Below, in pieces: positions 40,260 through 47,544 of a stretch of 64,000 nt of DNA. The notes beneath the pieces were generated by a model. That model had not been told where the DNA came from and did not search any database. It was given only the letters and a program-made list of their open reading frames with translations. Source of the stretch: Candidatus Gracilibacteria bacterium (lineage in GTDB: Bacteria > Patescibacteriota > Gracilibacteria > UBA1369 > UBA12473); the NCBI GenBank assembly GCA_041658685.1, contig JBAZZS010000002.1, positions 186,001-250,000 of the forward strand, read 5' to 3'. A program made the translations under genes and the position numbers. The stretch's first letter is position 1; every line of letters starts with the position of its first letter.

Positions 40260-41039
40260 CTAAAGCTGGTTGGAAAAATGATTGAATTGCATCCGTTGTA
40301 TTTCTGCGAGGGGTTTTGATTTAACCAAGAGTGAGCACGGGTATTCCGGATCTGATACATCATTGAAAAGTACGTATTCGCTCGTGTCTGAAAAAATAAT
40401 CCATTTGTTACAAAAATCCATTTGTTTAAACACATCAAAGCGGTTCTTATATCTTTCCAGATCTTGTTTGTTACAAAATTGTGCAAGTTTTGGGCCGAAT
40501 GTGGTACAAATCGCGTGATGTTTTGCGTGTTTGGCTCTTTTTTCCCGAAATTTAAACGCCAGATCTACGGGGCCTATTGCGTTGATAAAGCTTTCAAAAT
40601 CACCAAAATCGAAATTGGTATCATAAGGGACTTCTGCCATAAAAAAATACGCTTCTATTATTTGTTCCGGAGTGTAAAAGGTTTCGAATTCTTGAATGGA
40701 TTCTCTTGGAGCCCTTAAAAAGGGTGCTATTTGTTTGATTTTATGAGCTGTTTTTCTGAATTTTCTTTCTTTTGTGGCTAATTCGGCAACAAGAGATTTT
40801 AATGATAAGGCTCGAATGCCCTCTTTATTGTTTTCGACTAATTTCAAACCTTCTAATCTGGAAAATGCATAATACACCGTGCTTCGTGGTAATTTTGTTC
40901 TATTGGTGAGCTCATATATTGTTTGCGCAGGGTTTTTTAAAAGCTCGAGATATAAAAATATTTCAGCTTCGCTTAAGCCTGCGTCAAATAAGAGTTTTTT
41001 TAATTTTTTGTAGATCAACATAGGGATGAATTTAGCCAT
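40260..41039 (-). CDS. TrmB-like transcriptional regulator
   Basis: 259 residues. A winged HTH at ~10-75 (GLSEAEIFLYLELLKNPAQT, then LPRSTVYYAFSRLEGLKLV) matches the TrmB/sugar-specific regulator family; a helical linker and a ~130-residue ligand-domain-like C-terminus follow. A related but diverged protein is at 50573-51343. It precedes the radical SAM-like gene and may control it; the ligand is unknown. Confidence 0.8.
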   Translation of the reverse strand: MAKFIPMLIYKKLKKLLFDAGLSEAEIFLYLELLKNPAQTIYELTNRTKLPRSTVYYAFSRLEGLKLVENNKEGIRALSLKSLVAELATKERKFRKTAHKIKQIAPFLRAPRESIQEFETFYTPEQIIEAYFFMAEVPYDTNFDFGDFESFINAIGPVDLAFKFREKRAKHAKHHAICTTFGPKLAQFCNKQDLERYKNRFDVFKQMDFCNKWIIFSDTSEYVLFNDVSDPEYPCSLLVKSKPLAEIQRMQFNHFSNQL

Positions 41040-41122
41040 TTTTTCTCAAAAAAAGCAAGGGGTCATTCATATCATCGTTCGAACATCCCCCCAGTATTTC
41101 ACCGCTATGCGACGCTTCAGGA

Positions 41123-41650
41123 CTATCTTCCTAAAATCTTATATGCGTACTTCAGCATCTCTTTTTCTTGCTCCGGTGTTTGGTGGTCAAAACCCAACAA
41201 ATGAAGCAATCCGTGCACAAATAAAAATTGGAGCTCCTCTTCGAGAGATTGTTTCATGGTTTTTGCGTTGCGGCGTGCGGTGGGAATGGAGATGAAAATT
41301 TGGCCCAGAGAAGAGACTATCGGCCCCCCCTCAATCACCGCGGCTTCGGCTCTAGCTAAACCTGATGCAGCTGAAGCGTCCCCAATAGATATGGATTCCT
41401 CCCTAGGGAGGCTCGGTGCGTTCATCTCCTCCCCTACTTCTCGGTTGGCGAACGAAAGAACGTCGGTCGGCTTATTCAATCCCCTCCATTCGTGGTTGAG
41501 TTTTTGAATTTCTCGATCATTTAAAAGCACCAATTCCACTTCCTGTTCCGGAATGGCTGGAAGTTTTTTTTCAGCAGAACGGAGCAAAAGGAGAAATAAC
41601 TTCTCTGTGTAAGGCGTTTTTGTGGTGTTGGTAAAAAGAAGAGAAAGCAT
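41123..41650 (-). CDS. ybeY: rRNA maturation endoribonuclease YbeY with insertion
   Basis: 175 residues from ATG 41650; the frame continues upstream to 41776 but that part is not YbeY-like. Zinc site HGLLHLLGFDH (His146, His150, His156) is intact. Between PTDVLSF (residues 61-67) and GQIFISI (116-122), where the family usually has ~20 residues ending in LGDI, there is an Ala/Glu-rich insertion of ~40 residues encoded around a 14-bp palindrome (41398-41411). YbeY processes 16S rRNA 3' ends and acts in ribosome quality control. Confidence 0.9.
   Translation of the reverse strand: MLSLLFTNTTKTPYTEKLFLLLLRSAEKKLPAIPEQEVELVLLNDREIQKLNHEWRGLNKPTDVLSFANREVGEEMNAPSLPREESISIGDASAASGLARAEAAVIEGGPIVSSLGQIFISIPTARRNAKTMKQSLEEELQFLFVHGLLHLLGFDHQTPEQEKEMLKYAYKILGR
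41398..41411. repeat. 14-bp palindrome in the ybeY insertion
   Basis: CCTCCCTAGGGAGG is a perfect palindrome inside the coding segment that has no counterpart in ordinary YbeY proteins. Confidence 0.5.
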
Positions 41651-41996
41651 AAGTAGAAATGCCTTATTTAAGCCAAAAATTAATGTAAAAAATGTGCCCG
41701 GGCATAATCTTACCATTGCTTCCGCCATAAATACAGAATGGGAAGTCGTTTCGCTACGCTCACGCCCAAATTGCATTTTTCATACAATATTTCTCGAATT
41801 TTACCATTTTTTTGTCTAGACAACTGTCCGGACAGTGTCTACTGTTGTCTATAGACATGTCCGGTCAACTGTCCGGACACAGACCTTATTCCAGGTTAAA
41901 ATCTGTCCGGACACATGTCCGGACAACCGCAATAAATTGTCTAGTAGTGACCGGACAGCCAGTAGATAACAGGTCTAACCCCTAATCTCCACCCCT
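41651..41996. other. 346-nt divergent intergenic region with operator array
   Basis: The part next to ybeY (41651-41776) is an open but non-conserved frame. The rest holds the array of short palindromes at 41812-41957 and ends in a C-rich leader before the ATG at 41997. Confidence 0.6.
41812..41957. promoter_or_regulatory. Phased array of TGTCYRGACA-type palindromes
   Basis: Sites: TGTCTAGACA 41813, TGTCCGGACA 41825, TGTCTACTGT 41836, TGTCTATAGACA 41846, TGTCCGGTCA 41858, TGTCCGGACA 41870, TGTCCGGACA 41904, TGTCCGGACA 41916, TGTCTAGTAG 41939, TGACCGGACA 41948. Starts are 10-12 nt apart within each block, about one DNA turn. Located between divergent ybeY and the HTH-TM gene. Confidence 0.75.
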
Positions 41997-42671
41997 ATGA
42001 GCCCTCAAGATTTCACTCTCACGCGCGAGGAAGTATCTGAAAAACTTAACATCTCCATCCGAACCCTGGATCGTTACATCCGGCGCAACTATTTTAACGT
42101 CAAACACTCGGGCCGAAATGTGTGGATTTCTAAAAATTCTTTTGAGGAATATTACAAAAAAAACTATGGCCAAATGACGCCCACAACCGATTCCGAGGAG
42201 CTGAGTGAATCTCAAAATGTGGCCTTGTCCGGACAAGAACAAATGACCGGACAGGCTTACAATGCCTTTGGTGTAGGAGGCCTCAAGCAACCGCTTTTAG
42301 AGCTCTCTGCGCATGAGCACGCGTACGACACGGCATTGAGTCCGGTTTACATTTACAAAGGCCTCTATGACGAGCTTAAAGAGCGTAATGATGAACAAAT
42401 CAAGCGCCTCGAGGGCGCGCACTATCGCGTTGGCCAATTGGAGGCTCAAGTAAAAAGCATGATCCCTATGGTTGAATTCAAAAAACAAAAAGACCAACTC
42501 CAACTCATGGACCGCAAATATCGTGAATCTCTCGAAGAGGCGAGCCGCAAGCTCAGCCAAAGCAAACGCCTTTTTGAAGGGGAGCGCCTCAACAAAAACA
42601 TCTATATTTCGCTGGTGTATGGACTTTTGGCCCTGCATGTGATTTTCTGGGGGCTCTTGAGATTCGCTTAA
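41997..42671 (+). CDS. Membrane-anchored HTH protein
   Basis: 224 residues. N-terminal excisionase/MerR-like helix-turn-helix (~8-58: TREEVSEKLNISIRTLDRYIRR, then VWISKNSFEEYYKK); a Ser/Gln/Thr-rich linker; a coiled coil (~125-195); and a single C-terminal membrane helix (~203-222). The topology is tail-anchored with the DNA-binding part in the cytoplasm. The array upstream (41812-41957) and two internal sites (42226, 42244) suggest it binds its own gene, tying DNA to the membrane or acting as a membrane sensor. This is inference. Confidence 0.78.
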   Translation: MSPQDFTLTREEVSEKLNISIRTLDRYIRRNYFNVKHSGRNVWISKNSFEEYYKKNYGQMTPTTDSEELSESQNVALSGQEQMTGQAYNAFGVGGLKQPLLELSAHEHAYDTALSPVYIYKGLYDELKERNDEQIKRLEGAHYRVGQLEAQVKSMIPMVEFKKQKDQLQLMDRKYRESLEEASRKLSQSKRLFEGERLNKNIYISLVYGLLALHVIFWGLLRFA

Positions 42672-42672
42672 T

Positions 42673-43296
42673 TTAGAGGTTTTCTTTTGTTTGAACCGAA
42701 ATTTCTCCATCCGGATACGTATTTTCAAACCGCGAAATGACTCCGCCCGGTTGATTTAAAATTTCCCACAATACGGTGGCGTCGCCAAACGCATTGAACG
42801 TGTAGGGGGGCGCAAGAACTTCGCCGTTTAAAAGCACCATGTCGTTGATGGTGTAAAATCCATCGGTCGCGTCAATGAGTCGAATGCCATTCACAACCAC
42901 GGCCTCGGCGCCGGCGGCCCACAATTCATTGGTGGTATCCACGAATTCTTCCAAGCCCAATCCCGCGTTAACCGTGATTTGAACCCCAGGTCCTTGGATT
43001 GGCTTATAGCCGAGCAAAATCTCGTTTTTTTCGATTTCCGCGTTCATTGTGGCGTAGCCGGAAGTTTGCGTGGAATACTGTTCCAAGCGAGCCTCTAAAG
43101 CAGAAATTTCATCTTTTAGGCTTTCATTAGCCGTTTTTAGAGCATAGATTTCATGAAAAATGTCCCCGGCGTCCGTGTCGCGGATTCGGTCCTCGACTTC
43201 CGCGTACGATCGCACTTGCATGGCGATAAAAATGCCGGCCACCATTCCGACCAGCGCCAAAATCCATTTAAGTGAAATTTTAAATTTCATTTTCAT
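42673..43296 (-). CDS. DUF881 protein (second of pair)
   Basis: 207 residues: one N-terminal membrane helix (~10-28), a coiled coil (~48-75), then the DUF881 domain (GPGVQITVNAGLGL, AGAEAVVVNGIRL, PYTFNAFGD). DUF881 proteins are extracytoplasmic and in Gram-positives lie near division genes. The ATG overlaps the stop of the first copy by 4 nt, so the two are coupled and may form a heteromer. Confidence 0.86.
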   Translation of the reverse strand: MKMKFKISLKWILALVGMVAGIFIAMQVRSYAEVEDRIRDTDAGDIFHEIYALKTANESLKDEISALEARLEQYSTQTSGYATMNAEIEKNEILLGYKPIQGPGVQITVNAGLGLEEFVDTTNELWAAGAEAVVVNGIRLIDATDGFYTINDMVLLNGEVLAPPYTFNAFGDATVLWEILNQPGGVISRFENTYPDGEISVQTKENL

Positions 43297-44021
43297 TCGG
43301 CGATGGCGGTTATGAATTGAGTGGAATATCCGCCGATGTAGGCGGGGAGGGTAAGGCTTTCATTTTTTTTGAATTTGAATTGAATGCCGTATTTTGCCAC
43401 GCGGGTGTAGAGCGCGGGCAAATCGTTTTCGCTGCTTAATTTTTGCAAAACAAGATCCGGGAGATCGATTACGACTTGGATTTTGAACGGAGGCGCGACA
43501 TTAAAATTGTTGATCAGGATCGTGTTCCCGGCACTGGTGATCGGAGTGGAGGCCACGATGCGTTGATCATTGATCGACAATCCGGTGATTGGAAAAGTTC
43601 TTAAAAGGTTGACCAAGTCGCGCAAATCCGAGGCATGAACCAAACTGTTGGAATCCACAACCCAATCATCGCGTGAAATGGTGGAACTGTCTTCGAGGAT
43701 AATTTCAACCCCACTTCCCGTGAGTTCTGTGAGGCCGAGACCGACTTGTAGGGTTTTAAAATAATCGGAATCCGCAGAGCTATAGGTCGCCATTTTAGCT
43801 TCCGCTTCATCCACTTGAGCTTGAAGTTCCGTGAGGCTCTTTTGTAATTCTTCTTGGTCTTGCACAAAGGATTCGACGAGTGATTTTTGAAATTCATATT
43901 CGTCGAGCGGGTACGAACTCTCGGGTTGGACCGCGCTTTTCAACTGAAAAATCAACAACGCGCCGATCAAGGCTCCAGCGATAAAAAAAGGGACGTCTGT
44001 ACTGGGGGATATTTTTTTCAC
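43293..44021 (-). CDS. DUF881 protein (first of pair)
   Basis: 242 residues from a GTG. N-terminal membrane helix (~8-28), a coiled coil (~45-80, EDQEELQKSLTELQAQVDEAE), then DUF881 (LTGSGVEIILEDS, ITGLSINDQRIV, PPFKIQVVID). About 30 residues longer than its partner at 42673-43296. The GTG lies 7 nt after TATAAT, implying a leaderless transcript; that promoter sits near the end of the upstream gene. Confidence 0.86.
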   Translation of the reverse strand: MKKISPSTDVPFFIAGALIGALLIFQLKSAVQPESSYPLDEYEFQKSLVESFVQDQEELQKSLTELQAQVDEAEAKMATYSSADSDYFKTLQVGLGLTELTGSGVEIILEDSSTISRDDWVVDSNSLVHASDLRDLVNLLRTFPITGLSINDQRIVASTPITSAGNTILINNFNVAPPFKIQVVIDLPDLVLQKLSSENDLPALYTRVAKYGIQFKFKKNESLTLPAYIGGYSTQFITAIAE

Positions 44022-44028
44022 TGCCCCG

Positions 44029-44034
44029 ATTATA
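44029..44034 (-). promoter_or_regulatory. -10 box of the DUF881 pair, leaderless start
   Basis: TATAAT on the minus strand (44034-44029), 7 nt before the GTG start at 44021. Confidence 0.5.
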
Positions 44035-44053
44035 ATGAAAAAAAAAATTTTAA

Positions 44054-45682
44054 CTACCTCCCGCGCGATAAACTCCTCAGAAATGCCTCTTTACTCATTG
44101 TTTGCTTTTTATGGGGAGTTGCAGGATCGGCGGGTTTCGGGGCAGAGGATGTTATTGATATTGTTTGCAGTTTACCTGGATCCAGGGAAATATTTTCAAC
44201 TGATACAGTGGGCCTCGGCGCCTCGGGCGATGCAGTTGCACTCGCTCTTTGTCCTGCTTTTTTGGGAGAAGAATCTAATGCAGCCGTGAGCTGCTTAATG
44301 AACGGACCTATTTCTTTAAAGGATAGGCCAGATGCACTAAAGGATGTGCTAGGTGAACCCATTGCATACCATCTCCTTCCGCTTCTTTCATCTTCTGAAC
44401 GTAAGTTTACGTAACCATAATGATGTGGCTTACTCCCGGCGACGTTTTGTAAAAGCCACAAAGCTTCTATTTGCTCCGGCAAACTTGGATCCTCGGAGAT
44501 TGCTGTCCTTCTCCCCGCCGAGTCTGAGGTGTCTTTAAAATGATATCTCTTCTCCCTTAAATCCTCCCCGAGTGCCTCGTTTAAACAGACAAGTAGGACC
44601 TCTGGGGGTATGTTCTGCAAATCTTCTCCGGGCTTAAAATAAGCTGGAGTTGCTGTATCTACCATTCGCTCTCCAATGGAGGCCCTTTGAGCAAAGTCAA
44701 ACTCGGCTTTTACTGCTTCGAAAAAGGGGCCCCAGTCTTTCCTGGCCCCAACAGGAATTGCAGTCGTAATTTCCCAACACTCAGGATTTTTTTGGGTTTT
44801 TTGAATACTTGCACACGTGGTTTCCAGGTACGAGGAGTTCTTTGATCCCCATCTAAGAGCTAATATTAGGTTACCCGATCTATTTTCATTCAAAATATCG
44901 TACCCGTCCGTCTCATATTTTTCGAAAAATTGGAGTCTAAAAACCTTAAAAGCGGCCCCTAGATAACGCTTCAAATCATCAATTTCTAATTCGTGCGGAT
45001 TTACTCCATCCGGGAAAATACATGTATCTGCGACAACGGGATTTTCTGCCAATGGAGATCGCGTATAGTCTGGCCTGAAACGCTCTCTTTCTTTATCTTT
45101 TACATCTTCTCCTGGAGCGTCCCTTCTCTTAGATTCTTCCACTAAAAATGTTTCAATGGCTTGGCACACCGGCCTTAATTGTGCCCGGATTTCTTCGTCA
45201 GCTGCAAGCCAAGAAGCTCGATGGTTTGTCCGGTAACGCCCTTGCAGATTTTGACCCAATTCAAAAATATAATACGAATGATTGATGGTTGTGGGGATGC
45301 AGGCGCAGTGCCAATTGACTCCTTGCCCACTAGGTTCTCTGTAATTTATGTATAAACAAGCCATCCCATCAAACTGCCCAGGTTCAACAAAAAATCCAGG
45401 ATGGACCCGACTCCATTGGGTCACAACGGATTCGACAAGAGTTTTTATTTCGTCCATCCATTGTGCTGGGGATGAATCAGTGTGTGAAGGATTATGGATG
45501 TTGGGCTCAGCCTCTTCCCTAGGGGCAAGAATAGTCGCTATCTTTTCCCCCGCTTCAGCTTCCCTGTTTGGACATTCGACGGCACTATCGTGATCGTCTC
45601 CTCGCACACTGACAGCAGGCAATATTCTTCTAAAAGAACCATTCCCCACGGGACCGAATCCTCCTCCGTCCGTCAGTACCAT
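44054..45682 (-). CDS. Protein of unknown function
   Basis: 542 residues, soluble, no signal or membrane helix. Two regions look alike in layout: ~65-180 (a helix, then GQFDGMACLYINYRE, a Cys/Trp-rich strand) and ~230-340 (a helix, then SGNLILALRWGSK, a strand, WEITTAIPVG), so an internal duplication is possible. The C-terminal ~80 residues are low-complexity Ser/Pro/Ala. I do not recognise the family. Confidence 0.6.
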   Translation of the reverse strand: MVLTDGGGFGPVGNGSFRRILPAVSVRGDDHDSAVECPNREAEAGEKIATILAPREEAEPNIHNPSHTDSSPAQWMDEIKTLVESVVTQWSRVHPGFFVEPGQFDGMACLYINYREPSGQGVNWHCACIPTTINHSYYIFELGQNLQGRYRTNHRASWLAADEEIRAQLRPVCQAIETFLVEESKRRDAPGEDVKDKERERFRPDYTRSPLAENPVVADTCIFPDGVNPHELEIDDLKRYLGAAFKVFRLQFFEKYETDGYDILNENRSGNLILALRWGSKNSSYLETTCASIQKTQKNPECWEITTAIPVGARKDWGPFFEAVKAEFDFAQRASIGERMVDTATPAYFKPGEDLQNIPPEVLLVCLNEALGEDLREKRYHFKDTSDSAGRRTAISEDPSLPEQIEALWLLQNVAGSKPHHYGYVNLRSEDERSGRRWYAMGSPSTSFSASGLSFKEIGPFIKQLTAALDSSPKKAGQRASATASPEAPRPTVSVENISLDPGKLQTISITSSAPKPADPATPHKKQTMSKEAFLRSLSRGR

Positions 45683-45747
45683 TTTTGGCTTTCGTTAAAC
45701 GTTTTAGGCTATTTTTATAGCCCCGGATTTTAACTCTGTCAAATTTC

Positions 45748-46506
45748 CTAGATCCTCTTCTGAATCAGATTCACAAAAACTCCCAACATAGTGAAGCCGA
45801 AAAAGACTTCCACGGAAACACAAACTTTCCCCATAACGGTTTGCGGCACAATGTCTCCCAAGCCGAGCGTGGTTGCGGTCACAATTGAAAAATAAATGTA
45901 ATCGTACCAGTGCGCGTTTTCCTGGATGAGGCGCATGGACGGATCCGTGATCCTATGATCGAGAAGCCAATACATCGTGGACATGAACAAAGCGAACCCC
46001 GCGGCCGTGAATCCCCATCGCACAAAACTGTGTCCATACATCGAGGTGGTTTCCAAAATTGAATATCCAAGCCATTGAAAAATTTCTTTTTTAAACCAAT
46101 AACGGTGCTTTCGATACTTCATTTTACATTCACTTACGGTCCATTCTTCTTCATAAAAATTCTTATTTCTAAAAATCACTTCCAACGAAGAATAACTCCG
46201 TTCCATCAGTCTAAAAAAATCTTCCATTTCATCCTTGGCAAATTTTTTATCATTTTTTTTGTATTCCTTGAGTTGGGCCTTAAACGCTTCATCCATTTTT
46301 CCCAAATACTCGCGGCACTCATCCGTGTCGTACATAAGACTCGGGTTCAACACGATGCGGAGTAAATAATAATAACAAATTCCGCGTTCCACGTAGTCGG
46401 TTTTTTCCACCTCTTTCAACCGTTTTTTGAACACGTTTTTGATCTTATCAAAACGGTCGTAAGCCGAGTGTCCTTCAATGAATTTGACCGCATCTTGGAA
46501 TTCCAT
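45748..46506 (-). CDS. Two-TM potassium channel with GLGD filter
   Basis: 252 residues. A ~155-residue charged cytosolic N-terminus, TM1 (~170-188), a pore helix and filter TATTLGLGDIVP (~218-229), then TM2 (~233-249). The filter departs from the usual TVGYGD: Tyr is Leu. GLGD/GFGD is known from second pore loops of animal two-pore channels. K+ selectivity is likely but not certain. The cytosolic domain is not recognised and lies before, not after, the pore. Confidence 0.85.
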   Translation of the reverse strand: MEFQDAVKFIEGHSAYDRFDKIKNVFKKRLKEVEKTDYVERGICYYYLLRIVLNPSLMYDTDECREYLGKMDEAFKAQLKEYKKNDKKFAKDEMEDFFRLMERSYSSLEVIFRNKNFYEEEWTVSECKMKYRKHRYWFKKEIFQWLGYSILETTSMYGHSFVRWGFTAAGFALFMSTMYWLLDHRITDPSMRLIQENAHWYDYIYFSIVTATTLGLGDIVPQTVMGKVCVSVEVFFGFTMLGVFVNLIQKRI

Positions 46507-46590
46507 AACAATAAGCGTAAATTTACTCTTGTTATTTTACCATATTTTTAAGATTAAAACAACCTTCTGGTACGGACCTTTCAGATTAGG

Positions 46591-46596
46591 TATAAT
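46591..46596 (+). promoter_or_regulatory. -10 box of murI, leaderless start
   Basis: TATAAT at 46591-46596 with only 6 nt before ATG 46603. Confidence 0.55.
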
Positions 46597-46602
46597 CCAA
46601 TC

Positions 46603-47424
46603 ATGATTGGTGTTTTTGATTCCGGCTTCGGCGGGTTGACGGTACTCAAGGAACTTTTAAAAAAGTTGCCGCAATATGAGTATCTTTATCTGGGGGACAA
46701 TGCGCGAGCGCCGTATGGCGAGCATTCGCCTGAGGCGATTTTGCAATTTTCTCGAGAGGCGGTTGATTTTTTATTTGGGAAAGGGTGCCGGCTCATTCTA
46801 GTGGCGTGCAATACCGTTTCTGCGGTGGCGCTTCGAACCTTGCAAGAAGATTATTTGAGAGCCCCTGAAGTTACGGATAAAAAAATACTGGGCGTAATTT
46901 TTCCGTTGGCGGAAAAAGTGGCTGAAATTTCAAAAACCGGGCGCGTGGGAGTGGTGGGAACACGGGCAACCGTGGATTCCGAAGCGTATGTGCATGAATT
47001 CAAAAAACTTCGACCCAATCTTAAAATTCACCAAAAAGCATGCCCATTGTTGGTGCCGCTGATTGAAGAAGGATGGCAGGATAAACCTGAAGCGCGCATG
47101 ATTTTAAAAAAATATTTGATTTCGTTAAAAACGTGCAATTTAGACACGCTCATTTTGGGGTGTACGCATTATCCGCTTATGCAACGCGATTTTGCTCGTA
47201 TTATGGGAAAAAATGTAAATGTCCTTAACACCGGTGCCACGGTGGCGGAGAGCTTAATGGATTATCTTGCGCGTCATCCCGAGATTGAAAAGCTTCTTAA
47301 AAAGAGCGTAAAAGGCAAAGAAAAACGACTCTATTTTACGACCGGAGAATCCGAGCGATTTCAAGAATTTGGGGCGCGATTTTTGGGTCAGGCGATGCAA
47401 AAAGTGGATAAAATTGTTTTATAA
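46603..47424 (+). CDS. murI: Glutamate racemase
   Basis: 273 residues. Makes D-glutamate for peptidoglycan. Motifs FDSGFGGLTVL, LGDNARAPYG, VACNTVSA (first catalytic Cys, ~residue 72) and LGCTHYPL (second catalytic Cys, ~184) are all present. Length is normal. The -10 box directly before the ATG suggests a leaderless mRNA. Confidence 0.96.
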   Translation: MIGVFDSGFGGLTVLKELLKKLPQYEYLYLGDNARAPYGEHSPEAILQFSREAVDFLFGKGCRLILVACNTVSAVALRTLQEDYLRAPEVTDKKILGVIFPLAEKVAEISKTGRVGVVGTRATVDSEAYVHEFKKLRPNLKIHQKACPLLVPLIEEGWQDKPEARMILKKYLISLKTCNLDTLILGCTHYPLMQRDFARIMGKNVNVLNTGATVAESLMDYLARHPEIEKLLKKSVKGKEKRLYFTTGESERFQEFGARFLGQAMQKVDKIVL

Positions 47425-47428
47425 GGAA

Positions 47429-47525
47429 GGGCAGGGCACCTTTCCGAGGAACATTTAGGAGAATTTTTAAGCCTCCGAAGGAGTGCGAAAAAATTCGACA
47501 TGTGACGAGGAGGGGTGTCCTGCCC
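47429..47525 (+). ncRNA. Long intergenic hairpin (structured RNA or terminator candidate)
   Basis: GGGCAGG-GCACC (47429-47440) pairs with GGTGT-CCTGCCC (47514-47525). Further in, ACAT/ATGT, GAATTTTT/AAAAATTC and GC-CTCC/GGAG-TGC continue one axis with internal loops. It fills the gap between murI and the PAP2 fusion gene. No SRP, 6S or tmRNA signature was found. Confidence 0.45.
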
Positions 47526-47544
47526 TCCATAAAATTCCTTCCCC

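Noticed and set aside
39343..41039. Defence system made of radical SAM protein (viperin-like) and regulator
   Set aside because: The protein lacks viperin motifs beyond the Cys cluster and no phage-defence context is present.
41812..41957. CRISPR array
   Set aside because: Repeats are 10-bp palindromes with almost no spacers and no cas genes nearby.
47429..47525. SRP RNA or 6S RNA
   Set aside because: No GGAAGG..AGCA SRP apex and no 6S central bubble of proper size; kept only as an unassigned foldback.
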